From the NCBI GenBank assembly GCA_022560025.1, contig JAFISE010000084.1, forward strand, positions 64,295 to 128,294: a stretch of 64,000 nt of DNA. The letters run 5' to 3'. The notes beneath the pieces were generated by a model. It worked only from the letters and a program-made list of their open reading frames with translations. It was not told the origin of the DNA and did not search any database. Below, piece by piece: positions 10,757 to 20,612 of this stretch. This DNA comes from Stagonosporopsis chrysanthemi. Taxonomy: Eukaryota; Ascomycota; Dothideomycetes; Pleosporales; Didymellaceae. Every line of letters starts with the position of its first letter. Position 1 is the first letter of the stretch. The position numbers were made by a program, and so were the translations under genes.

Positions 10757-10960
10757 GTTCCCGGCGGCTCCGCCGTTTTTTTTTTTTTTTTTTTTTTTTT
10801 TCTTCCCTTTGCCCCCTCCTCCTTTTGCCANNNNNNNNNNGGCAGGGTCCGGTTGTGGTTGTTGTCGGAGCGGGGGGGGTTTTTATGCAGTGGGGTGCTG
10901 TAAAAGGAGGGGGGGGGGGGGGTTGTGGGGCCCCCCCCCCCCCCCCTTTTTTTTTTTTTT
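10706..10960. repeat. Homopolymer tracts flanking an assembly gap
   Basis: A run of 22 C followed by 29 T (10706-10756), a GC hairpin-like spacer, 26 T (10776-10801), the gap, a G run (10909-10922), then 16 C and 14 T (10931-10960). Apart from one more C run at 11511-11529, no other part of the window has such runs. They begin about 60 bases after the cutinase stop. They could be real low-complexity DNA, but clustering around Ns suggests error-prone gap edges. Confidence 0.85.
10831..10840. other. Assembly gap (10 N)
   Basis: Ten undetermined bases lie between homopolymer tracts. The true length is unknown, so distances across this point (cutinase to alcohol dehydrogenase) are not reliable. 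Confidence 1.
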
Positions 10961-12401
10961 GTAACGCTGTGTCGTGCCGGTCACGGCGGCATGCTTCTTC
11001 TTTTTATACCTTCTTCCATAGCTCGGCAGTGGCCCATCTCTTTCTATGAACAGATGATACCGTCGAGTCGTCTGTAAAGACTGTCTGTAGTACTTTGAGT
11101 CCATTCCAGAATCGAAGGTGTTAGCAAAGCCCACAAAGAAGTCCTGCAGCACAAGCTCATCGCGCCAATCGGAACAGTCTGCTACAGTACTGTCTGTGGA
11201 TCTACATAGTACGAGGGCAGAACACAGCAACTGGGCACGTGCAGCGTCGTGCTTCCGAGCAGCCACCTGGCACAATGCAGTGCTTTTAGGTATAAATTGA
11301 CTAAGCCAAAAAAGCCCACAAGCAAGTGATTGTTACTGGCTATATAGAAGACTTGAGCATCTTTGCCACTTTTTAAGGTCTTAACTTGCGGTTACTAGCC
11401 CGTTCATTGGCGGTAATTCTGTTGTTCTATTCCCTATCAAGCCATTGTTGAATCCTTCGAAATCCTTTCAAAAGTGCCAAGTGGCTGCTCAGAAGCTCCA
11501 GGATGTGATACCCCCCCCCCCCCCCCCCCTCCTCCGAGCAACAATTGACCAAAGCAAAGACGACGCCTCTTACATACAATGCCGCACACCACTCGCTCCC
11601 CAAACAACCACGCAGTCACTCTTCTCGAGTCAGCGCGTCCCGCGCACCCTCGGTGCTTCGCCAGCCTACGCTGTCTGAAGGGCCACGGGTAAGTAATCAT
11701 TAGCGTGGCCGCAGCTTGGCAGATACACGTTATCTTTCAAGACTTGGCATTGCTCCAGTTAAAAGAAGGGCTTAGTGACTCTTACTTTGTAGATTTCCTT
11801 CAAGGAGTATGTACAGAGGTGTGCTAGATACCTATTTGCTTGCTTACTTGGCGTTATACTTTGGCACTGTTTCAATTTCAACTACCAGACGCCTATCTAT
11901 TGTATTGTACAAGCAGCCTTTGGCCGGCACCAATGATTACTTACCCTTGAGTCAAAGTGTATGTAGGTAACCCCACAAAGCCCATCCGCGCCGTCCGCGG
12001 ACCCTCGGCCCCACATGCTTGACGCACTGCGGGGTAGCTTTGGACGTCTGCGCACCGAGGCAAGCTCGCGCGCCCACTCACGGCGCAGGAACGAAGCCAC
12101 GATAGGAGTAGCCGATATGCAGCGGCGATAGCCGTGCAGTGCAGGCTGCGGCGCGTGGTGGGACGTTGGAGTGCGGCCGTGTAGGTGGTTAGCTGAGGTG
12201 GGGGTGGGGTGGTGACCAGGAGAGGGGGAGGGGTATAAAGTATGTAGCCTCGCCTCGCCTCGCCTCACACGACTAGCAAAGGAGCAATCGCAGTGTTAGA
12301 GCTTGATTCACAACCGAACGACTGTCACCGATCACACCAGAACGCCATCTGGACGATTGAGACGAATTGAGATTGAGATACAGAGTGAGATCCACGACGC
12401 A
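10961..12401. other. Intergenic region between cutinase and alcohol dehydrogenase
   Basis: No recognisable gene. A 19-C run is at 11511-11529. The last 250 bases are a strong promoter-like stretch: G-rich, with a TATA box and a short GCCTC tandem (about 12247-12266) before the ADH leader. Confidence 0.5.
12234..12239 (+). promoter_or_regulatory. TATA box of the alcohol dehydrogenase gene
   Basis: TATAAA inside a G-rich stretch, 163 bases upstream of the ADH start and directly followed by CCTCG tandem repeats and a C/A-rich leader. The layout matches highly expressed fungal metabolic promoters; assignment is by motif and position. Confidence 0.55.
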
Positions 12402-13679
12402 ATGGCCGACATCCAGATCCCGAAGAAGTACAAGGCGGCCGTGTACGACAAGCCGGGCTCGATATCGACCAAGATCGAGGAGCTGGATGTGCCGGAGCCG
12501 GGCCCGGGAGAGGTGCTGATCAACCTGTACGTCTCTGTTTCGCAACTACAACTCTGTCTGCACTGAAGGGTGGGTCGCTGATGATGCTGTTGCGTAGCAC
12601 GCACTCGGGCGTCTGCCACTCCGACATGGGCGTCATGCTCAACGCGTGGAAGATCCTGCCGTTCCCCACGCAAGCGGGCCAGGTGGGCGGCCACGAGGGC
12701 GTCGGCAAGATTGTGAAGATGGGGCCTGCGACCGAGGGCTCGGCGGTCAAGCTCGGGGACCGCGTGGGCATCAAGTGGATGGCGGGGATTTGCGAGGCGT
12801 GCGAGGCGTGCCGTGCGGGCATGGACGCGAACTGCTTCAGCGGCGTGAGTAGGGCCTGATGCTGTGCGAGAGAGAGAGAGGCGCTGTTTTGCTAACGCTG
12901 GTGGGGATAGAAAATCTCGGGCTACTACACCCCTGGCACGTTCCAGCAGTACGTCCTCAGCCCTGCCAACTACGTCACACCCATCCCCGACGGCCTCGAC
13001 TCTGCGGCGGCGGCGCCGCTGCTCTGCGCGGGCGTCACCGTGTACGCTGCGCTGCGCAAGGCGAACGCCGAGTCCGGCAACTACGTCGTCATCATGGGCG
13101 CGGGCGGCGGCCTGGGCCATCTTGCTGTACGTTGTGCCCCCCATCCCCACACACACAGACACAACGACTGACACACGCCAGGTGCAATACGGCGCGCGCG
13201 GCATCGGCCACCGCATCATCGGCATCGACCACTCGTCGAAGAAAGAGCTGGTGCTCGAAAGCGGCGCCGAGCACTTCATTCCCGTCGACGGGACCGAGTC
13301 GCTTGCCGACGCCGTGAAGGCCGTCACGGGCGGGCACGGGGCGCACGCCGTCGTCGTGTGCACCGCGCACCAGGGCGCGTACGACGAGTCGGCCAACCTG
13401 CTGCGCTTCGGCGGGCGCGTGGTGTGCGTCGGCATCCCCGAGGGCGACATGAAGCCCATTGCGTCTGCGACGGCGGCCGTCATGGTGGGCAAGGCGCTGC
13501 AGATTGTGGGGTCGTCGGTGGGGACGCGCAAGGAGGCGATTGAGGCGATTGATTTTGCGGCCAGGGGGATAGTGAAGACGCACTACAGGGTGGAGAAGCT
13601 GGATAAGCTGACGGAGGTGTTCCAGGAGATGGATGCGCAGAAGCTGAAGGGGAGGGTTGTTCTCGACCTGTCGGACTAG
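12402..13679 (+). CDS. Zinc-dependent alcohol dehydrogenase, cytosolic
   Basis: Four exons (12402-12526, 12598-12844, 12911-13126, 13182-13679) with introns of 71, 66 and 55 nt give 361 residues. All introns have GT..AG ends, and the junction frames join conserved motifs. Catalytic zinc ligands are in GVCHSDMG and GGHEGVG. The structural zinc loop is C-x2-C-x2-C-x7-C (CEACEACRAGMDANC). The NAD fold reads GAGGGLGHLA, split by intron 3. The protein ends VVLDLS. It interconverts primary alcohols and aldehydes with NAD, as the yeast ADH1 family does. It is G/C-rich with strong third-position C bias, consistent with high expression. Intact; I cannot tell which of the several fungal ADH paralogues it is. 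Confidence 0.92.
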
Positions 13680-13783
13680 GGTTGTGAGGTGTGTAGCAGG
13701 CGGCGTATTGAGTGAGAGCCGTGAAGACAGTGCTCGACACGAGCGAATGTACTAAATTAAATCCAAGCTTCAGAAATTCAGTC

Positions 13784-14176
13784 TCAAGGCTGCTCAGCAT
13801 CCTTCTGGTACCCCATGCCGACCCTCCACCAGTTCCAGACGCCAAAGCTCTGCATCTGCGCGCCAAACTCCTTTACAGTATCCATCTCCTGCAGCTTGCC
13901 GTAGGGGACTTGGTCGTCGTCTGCTGGCCCTTCTACTACCTTGTGCGCGGGTTTTTTCACCAGCTGGAAGTCCTTGTACCGCAGCCTCTGCACGTCGGCG
14001 ACCCAGTCGCGCACGCCGGGCTCGCTGCCCTGGCAGTACATGACGCCGGGACAGCCTCCGTAGCGGAGGAGGGCGTAGACGTTGTGGTTTGAGGCGGCGG
14101 CGCGCAGCTTGGCGACCTTTTTGCGCGAGGTGATGTGGTGGGTGCGGATGAGGGCGTTGAACAGTGGGCTGGTCAT
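13784..14176 (-). CDS. Stand-alone Prp3 C-terminal / DUF1115-like domain protein
   Basis: A 130-residue protein using the ATG at 14176. The frame stays open further upstream, but that part covers the shared promoter and is not protein-like. The start NALIRTHHITSRKKVA, the GGCPGVMYCQG block and the RLRYKDFQLV end follow the pattern of the Prp3_C/DUF1115 domain, in which an RTHHI..S..K motif and PGV..veG recur. In larger relatives this domain follows an RWD domain (RWDD2) or ends the splicing factor Prp3; here no RWD domain is found upstream, so the protein is the domain alone. Function is unknown, with a possible RNA- or protein-binding role. It is divergent from MRS2 with a 206-bp shared promoter, and its 3' end faces the ADH gene. 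Confidence 0.65.
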   Translation of the reverse strand: MTSPLFNALIRTHHITSRKKVAKLRAAASNHNVYALLRYGGCPGVMYCQGSEPGVRDWVADVQRLRYKDFQLVKKPAHKVVEGPADDDQVPYGKLQEMDTVKEFGAQMQSFGVWNWWRVGMGYQKDAEQP

Positions 14177-14382
14177 GTTACATGGTAAAGGCGCTGGTGG
14201 CTGGGTGCCGCATATAGGTAGAGATGGTCGGGGATGCGTCGCACGTGACGTCAGTGAAACCAAGATTTTGCCCGGTCCTGGTCGCGACGCCGCGCCGCCC
14301 GACGAGCAGCGTGCACTCCATCCGAGCAGACCGCATGGCGTGCCCATAACGGACACCACACCCCGCACGCCCCCGGAGAGAC

Positions 14383-16036
14383 ATGCAGCCGCACCTGCTC
14401 CGCACCGTCGCCGCCCCGTCGCCGTCGGTCCTGAGCTTCCTGCGCGCCCAGGTCCGCCATGCCTTCGAGCCGCCTGCAGCGCCGCGCGCCGCGCTGAAGA
14501 GACCGCGCCGCGCATACACATCCTGCCCGCCGCCGCCCTGCCCGGTACGGCCGCCCTCGTCTGCGCGCGCCTTCTCGACAGCCCGGCCGTGCAACGCCTG
14601 GCCCAGCATCTTCCGCGCGAAGAAGCCGCACGCCCACGCGCGCCCCGGGCTGCTCCAGCCGCCGCTCTCGCCCACTTCGCCCGACGACAGCGCGCTCCCC
14701 AGCGGCGGGTACGGCAGCAGCCTGGGCCGGCTGGCGCGCACGGCCAACGAGCTGAAGATGCGGTGCACGGAGCTGGACGAGCACGGCAACGTGACGCTGG
14801 TCAGCGGCGAGTTCAAGAAGAGCGAGCTGATTGCCAAGTACGGCCTGCTGCCGCGCGACCTGCGCAAGATCGACTCGTCGCTGCTCCCGCACATCCTCGT
14901 CCGCCCCTCGGCCATCCTCATCAACCTGCTCAACCTGCGCGTCCTGCTCAAGCACAACCGCGTCCTCGTCTTCGACGCCTACGGCACCACCGACTCCAAG
15001 TCCCAGAGCGTCTTCATGTACGACCTGGACCTGAAGCTGCGGCAGAAGGAGTCGGTGTCCAACGGGACGCTGGCGTACGAGTTCCGCGCGCTGGAGGCCG
15101 TCCTCATCTCGGTGACGCTCTCGCTCGAGAAGGAATTCGAGGGCGTCAGCGAGCCCGTCGTGCGCGTGCTGCGCGAGCTGGAGGAGGACATTGACCGCGA
15201 CAAGCTGCGCTACCTGCTCATCTACAGCAAGAAGCTGGGCAGCTTCGAGCAGAAGGCGCGCCTGGTGCGCAACGCGCTCGAGGAGCTGCTCGAGGCCGAC
15301 GACGACCTGAGCGCCATGTACCTCAGCGAGAAGGCGCAGGGCATCACGCGCGACGACGACGACCACACCGATGTCGAGATGCTGCTCGAGTCGTACCACA
15401 AGGTCGCCGATGAAATCGTCCAGGCCGCCGAGAACCTCGTCTCCAGCATCCGCAACACGGAGGAGATGTACGTCCCCCCCCCCCTTCCCCTCTCCCAACC
15501 CACACCTCGCCCCCCATTTACTAACCCCCCTCAACAGCGTAAAAGCCATCCTCGACGCCAACCGCAACTCCCTCATGCTGCTAGACCTGAAATTCTCCAT
15601 CCTCACCCTCGCCATCACCGCCGGCACCTTCGTCGCCGCCCTGTACGGCATGAACCTGAAAAACTTCATCGAGGAGAGCGACATCGGCTTCTGGGGCGTC
15701 AGCGCCTGGTGCACCGTCTTCGGCACCATCGTCGCCGTCTACGGCCTGCAGAAGCTGAGGCGCGTGCAGAGAGTCAGCATGTATGCGCATGGGCCCGGCA
15801 GTATTGTGGGCGTGGGCAAGGGCGCGAGGGGCTGGGGGCTGGGACTCGCGGGGTGGGGGAGGGGCGGCGCAGGGGGGGGAGGCGCAAAGGGCGAGGGCGC
15901 CGCGGAGGCGCGGGGGGTTGGCGCTGCGGCGAAGAGCGAGGCGCTGCAGGAGCTGCTGCATAAGGAGCGGTTGGTTGCGCGCAAGTTGGCGCGCGAGGGC
16001 CGGGGCGAGGATGCTGGGAGGGGGCGGGTGGGGTGA
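14383..16036 (+). CDS. MRS2: Mitochondrial inner-membrane Mg2+ channel, MRS2/CorA family
   Basis: Two exons (14383-15467, 15538-16036; intron 15468-15537, 70 nt, with a ctaac branch site) give 527 residues. The first ~80 residues are rich in Arg, Ala and Ser with almost no acidic residues, a mitochondrial targeting sequence. The matrix domain is alpha-helical and acidic. The hallmark Gly-Met-Asn is at 399-401 at the end of TM1 (LKFSILTLAITAGTFVAALY), followed by the short acidic loop (IEESD) and TM2 (GFWGVSAWCTVFGTIVAVYGL). The channel admits Mg2+ into the matrix and in yeast is needed for group II intron splicing. The C-terminal tail of ~100 residues is Gly/Ala-rich and longer than usual. 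The only oddity is a cytosine-rich intron. Confidence 0.93.
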
Positions 16037-16426
16037 GCTTGCGTGAGTCTCAAGACATATACCCTGCCCTGCCGATCGTAGGCTGCTGCTGCTGCTACTA
16101 CTGCTGCTGCGCGCGGAAATTCCTCTCTACTCAATTCCCTGTCATCATTCCATCTCCCTGATTAGATTAGATTAGATTAGATGAGATGAGATGAGATGGT
16201 TCTCAGATTGCATAGCGCGGCGTTCCAACAGCAGTACCACAACAGTAACGAGTAAGATACAAGACCAGCCACAGCAACGTTGCCTTGCAAAACACCAGCA
16301 TCACGCGCTCACCCCCTCGGATGGCATGAGCTGCGCAAGCCGCCTAACCCAACCCAACCCAACCTTTCAGACGTTTTTCTCCCTTCTCCCAGGCCGCAGC
16401 GCGCAAATCCCCTCTCTCCTTCCATT
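16037..16426. other. Convergent 3' spacer with simple repeats
   Basis: Between the 3' ends of MRS2 and the small unknown gene. It contains a (CTG)n-like tract near 16081-16110 and the GATTA/GATGA tract listed separately. No gene is seen. Confidence 0.5.
16160..16199. repeat. GATTA / GATGA pentanucleotide microsatellite
   Basis: Four copies of a GATTA unit pass directly into GATGA copies: two related 5-bp arrays fused. Read directly from sequence. Confidence 0.9.
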
Positions 16427-16876
16427 CTACGCACCAACCTCCCCCCCCTCCTCCTTCCCCTCCCCCTCACCATACCCCTGCACACCCCTCGTCCCCCTCT
16501 CCCTGTTCTCCCCTTCATCAACCTCTCCATCCGCCTTCCCACTCACCGTCCCCGTCTTGCCCCCCATCCCACCATGCTGAATACTCTGCCCGTAGCGGAT
16601 CTTGTCCGCGGGCGTGATGCCGAGGGAGTTTGGGGCGTTGGGGGTGCGCTGCGGGGCGCTGGCGCTGGTGGTGGATGTGGGTTGTGCTGTGGTTGAGGTG
16701 GTGGATGCTGGAAGGGGGGTGGGGGGTAAGTTTGTGTTTGTGTGTGGGTTATGTGAGGGGAGAGACGTACCGCCTAGCACTCCGGGTTCCTTCTTGTGCG
16801 GCGCCATGTCCGAGGCTTCGGCTTCGTACTGGGTTTGCTCGCCGCCGGGGGCGGTATCCATGAGGCTGGAGGACAT
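16427..16876 (-). CDS. Small Ser/Thr/Gly-rich protein of unknown function
   Basis: Two exons on the minus strand (16876-16771 and 16707-16427) with intron 16708-16770 (63 nt, GTACGT..TTCCAG) give 128 residues. The intron is a multiple of three without a stop, so retention is also readable. The N-terminal MSSSLMDTAPGGEQTQYEAE and APHKKEPGVLG look conserved-protein-like. The middle is Thr/Ser-rich, then NSLGITPADKIRYGQSIQHG and GGMGGKTGT, and the C-terminus is Glu/Gly-rich. There is no signal peptide, membrane segment or known domain. I do not recognise the family. The likely ordered core is the ITPADKIRYGQ block. Confidence is limited because composition is biased and the 3' end could have a further intron. 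Confidence 0.5.
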   Translation of the reverse strand: MSSSLMDTAPGGEQTQYEAEASDMAPHKKEPGVLGGTSLPSHNPHTNTNLPPTPLPASTTSTTAQPTSTTSASAPQRTPNAPNSLGITPADKIRYGQSIQHGGMGGKTGTVSGKADGEVDEGENRERGTRGVQGYGEGEGKEEGGEVGA

Positions 16877-17147
16877 TGTTGGGAGGGTTACACGGGATTG
16901 GATTGGAATGGAGTGATGCGATGAGAGATCTGTAAATGTGGGAGATTTGAAGTTTGGGGAATTGGTGTGTCGAGGGTGGAAACGTAAATGGTATGTGTTG
17001 TGAGGTAGAGCTATGATGGAGCTCGATGCGCATGACGTAGTCGTCTCAACATGTCCCCACTTCAACGCCAAACGCCCTTGCTGCATGCCAGCCCGCACTG
17101 AAGTGCCTAGCGAATCAATGCCTTGAATGTATAGAGGTACAGGTCGA

Positions 17148-18360
17148 TCACGCCGAGTCAAAGTCGATACCCATGGAGTAGCTGTAGAAATTAGCGCCAG
17201 TCTCACTGCACGATTGAACTGCCTACCTCTCATACAACCGCATGTACTTCGCCACAAACGCCTCCAGGTGGAAGATCTGCTTGCTCCCCATCTTGCATCG
17301 GTGCTCGTAGAACGCCGCCCACTTGATCACCTCGGGCTTGAGCGCGTCGTCCGTCTTCGGTATCAGCTTCCAGGTGAGCGTCTTGATGATCGTCGTCGAA
17401 TCGATGCAGTGCGAGAGGAGGTCGTAGAGCGAGGCACGGACTTGCAGTAACCGCTGCGGACTGCGTTCTTCGACGATTTGCCTCGCAATCTGCTCGATGA
17501 GTGCTTCCCAGTCTGGCGGGGGGATGTGTGTTTGGTCCGTGATTCTCTCACTGTGCATTGTCAGTATCACCACAAACCCTATCCAGACCCGACGTACTTC
17601 TGCGCGTGGACGGCCTCGAACATGAGCAGGGCTTTCCGCAGATTCCGCCCGCTCTCCTTTGCAATGCGCTGGTTGAGTTGCGTGACCTCGTCCCATCCTT
17701 CCTTTTTCCCCACCGTCCTCAGAACTCCGCAAATCTCGTCCTCTGTCGGCGCTGCGACTCTGACAAGCAGCGTTCTACTGCGGATTGGCGCAATGATGTT
17801 GCTGGTGGAGTTTGCGAGCAGTATCAGTCGCAGGTTGGGACTGTACTTCTCCATTGTCCTTCTCAGCGCCGCCTGTGCATCTCGTGTCAGGTGGTCTGCC
17901 TCGTTGATTACGACGACCTTGAAGCGCTGCTTTGCGCCCAGATCAACCTGCTGTGTCTGCGCGACCTCCTTCAGCAGATCCTGCACAACTACTCTGTCGT
18001 AGTTGCCGACATCTGAAGGTGTGATCTCGAGGTGGTAAACGGATGCGACAATGTTGAACTCGAGCTTGCGGTTGGAGGTGGTCTGGAAGACACGGGCGTC
18101 GATCTTGATCTTCTCGACACCAGGACCGTACAGCTCCTTGAGCGTTGCGACAATGCGCGTCTTCTTGCCTGCACCAGACGGTCCGTATACGAGGAGGTGG
18201 GGAAAATCGCCGCTTTGTGCCTGCAAGGTCCAGGGTCAGTATCACTGTGCGTGGTATTTTGTGGCAGCCTTACAAGAGCTCTAAGGCGCTCAGAAAGGTC
18301 TGGATGGTAGTTTAGAGCTTCCAGATTACGCGGTCTGTGTTTGTCTACTAGAAGTGCCAT
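17148..18360 (-). CDS. RFC5: Replication factor C subunit 5 (clamp loader small subunit)
   Basis: Minus-strand exons 18360-18274, 18220-17598, 17550-17227 and 17181-17148, with introns of 53, 47 and 45 nt, give 355 residues, the expected length (yeast Rfc5 354, human RFC3 356). P-loop GPSGAGKKT lies at residues 42-50, the Walker B-like NEAD at 135-138, and the sensor block DAQAALRRTMEKYSPNLRLIL is diagnostic; PIRSR carries the arginine-rich RFC box. The C-terminal collar ends GSKQIFHLEAFVAKYMRLYE. The last exon is only 34 nt and ends the protein in MGIDFDSA; without it a stop follows immediately after LYER. RFC loads PCNA onto primed DNA in the nucleus. Intact. Confidence 0.92.
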
Positions 18361-18738
18361 GGTGTGTTGATTGTGGAGGATTGAGTAGTTCGGTGATGCG
18401 AGAAGCTCCGACGCGCGCGTCGCGACTTCTCGACGCGTAAAGTGTAGGCGCTCGGACCACCTACTTACGTCGTGCATGTTGCCATCACTTGTTCTGCAAT
18501 TGATGATCAATCTTTATTGACACGTAAATTTGTTCATGTTCGTCATCTATCATACTGGCTAAAAATCTACCTATGTACAACGAACGAAGGGTATCGACCA
18601 AACAGAGGGTATGCGAATATAAAATGATGTGGAAATATAGTCGTAACATGATTCGTTGCGTCGTGTTCGTACAGATTAGAACAGCCAGAAGGCAGACGAG
18701 CCTGTCCGCTAGCAGGGCCTCCAGAAGAGGGGAGAAGC

Positions 18739-20612
18739 TCAGTACCGGCGGAAATCGTGTCTCTCGTCGTAGCCACTGGCACCGCGACCTTTGTAGTCGT
18801 CGTAGCTTCCCCGCGAGTACGCACCATATGAGCCGTCTGCCTCGCCAGTGCTTTGCCTGTAGCGACTTTGTCTTCTGTAGTCCTCGTCCTTACTGCGGCG
18901 TCGTCCGTCATCTTGCACGCTATGTAGGTTTGATGCATAGTAGCTGGCAGGGATGTCGTTGATATTGCCATCGGAATACGTGCCATGTCCTGAGAAGCTT
19001 GGGCTTCTAGCCCTGCGTGCGCTCGATCGTGTCGGGTGCTGCTCGTACGAATCGCCGCCTGGCGGCGGCACCCATTGGCTTTGGTTTGCAGTGGACTGCG
19101 CACGTCTGCGCGGCGGACTCGTTGGTGTGCTGTCAGAGTGGGTACTTGACGACAGATCGTCGTACATTTTACCGCCACTTGGCTTTGCTGAATACGGCTT
19201 CCTCTCGCGCTCTATAGGGACGAAGCCAGTGTCGTGTTCGCCTCCATCAGAGCTCTTCACATCGGGCTGCCCGCCGTATGGACTGCGCTCACGCTCCAGA
19301 GTCGGGCCGGACGCGCTGGCATCTGCTTTGGGTGGCGGTGGCGGGAAGCTTGGGGCCTTGCGCAGCGGACCGGCGCCTTCAGCTGACAGACTGGCGGCAC
19401 ACCTCTGTTGTGCCTGAACGTTCTCATCTCTTGGAAACATGCGCCGGGGAAGCTCCTTGGGGAACCTCTCCTTCACGTTATCTGCGTTGCTTATAGGCAT
19501 TGCCAGCACAGCCTTTGTGATTCGCTCGTATTCGGTGGAGGGATAGGCCATGATCATGACAGTCATCCACTCTTGGAAGCCCTGGGGGGTCAAGGCTGGG
19601 ATGTAAGGCGAGTCTGCTGCATGCTCCTGGATGAGGTGATGTTGACAGCGCATGCTCTGGTACACCCTAGACAAAGCAGGGTACGCCAGGTCTCCGAAGA
19701 TTGCTGTGTTGCATCAGTAACAACATACAGTGGCGCAGCATGACCGTCCAACATACTTCGCCAAGGATAGATCTCGTCTGGCACTTTGACATCTTCGTAG
19801 AACCGCAACATCTTAGCAGGCGAAATGACAAGGCTCTTCTTCGGCTCGTAATCTTCGATCTGCGAAACATGTTAGATGTGCACCTCAATATCGTCATCAG
19901 ACCATACCAAGTGCATGGCAAGACCGCGTAGGAACTCTCCCAGGCGCGGCAGAGGTTGTCCTTCTTGATCGAACAGACGCTGCCACATCTTCTCGATGGG
20001 GGTGAAGTCGTCTGTGGCCATCCTGGCTGCAGGAGCTGGCCGTTCTGGTACTTGGTGTTGTTGTCTTGGAATATCAATAGGCACGCTGGAAGTATGGCGG
20101 GGCGCCGGGAGGTCGTCACTACTTCCGTCCAGGTTTGACTCGCGATGAGGTAGATCATGGGTAGTAGGCTGATATCCAGGGGTCTCTTGGTAGTGAGGGG
20201 ACGGTGGCGTATACACGTTCCGGGTTGGAAACGATGCACTGGTGGAGTCTGGCGATGGTGGGATGTGATAGTGCGGCGGAGCTGGTTTGGGCTGAGCTGT
20301 GGTTGTGGCAGCAATCCCGCTCTGTTTGATCTCATCAAGCACCGACTTCTTCACCTCAGCTGCTATCTGGGCGATGAGTTCGGGATCCACTGTCCTTGCA
20401 GCATCTGACTGATCGAACGCATTACCGATGACACTCTTGAGTGGCGGGACAGGCTGCGGCAGTCCATCTGAAGCAGCGTTGGATGAAGAACGGGACCGTC
20501 CACGGGAAGGACCCTGATGCGGTGTATCGTTATTGTACGAGGATGCATATGCTCGGGGGTCACGCGGACCATAGTCATCGTAAGATGGGCTGCGGTACCT
20601 GTCGTAGTCCAT
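18739..20612 (-). CDS. DUF7514-type fungal protein with long disordered flanks
   Basis: Three exons on the minus strand (20612-19908, 19859-19757, 19703-18739; introns 48 and 53 nt) give 590 residues. The start is MDYDRYRSPSYDDYG; upstream residues in frame belong to the leader. The N-terminal ~200 residues are Pro/Ser/Arg-rich and disordered. A globular core then runs across both introns, from FTPIEKMWQRLFDQ through LGEFLRGLAMHL and KMLRFYEDVKVP, and on past IFGDLAYPALSRVYQ to FPKELPRRMFPRDE. This is the conserved fungal domain I know as DUF7514. The C-terminal ~250 residues are again disordered, with repeated RERxPY and SYxxYxRG-type Arg/Tyr motifs. No enzymatic motif is seen. It may be an RNA- or signalling-scaffold protein; that is a guess. 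It lies in tandem upstream of RFC5. Confidence 0.75.

Noticed and set aside
15581..16134. Antisense frames over the MRS2 3' half
   Set aside because: Compositional shadows of the Gly/Ala-rich sense protein.
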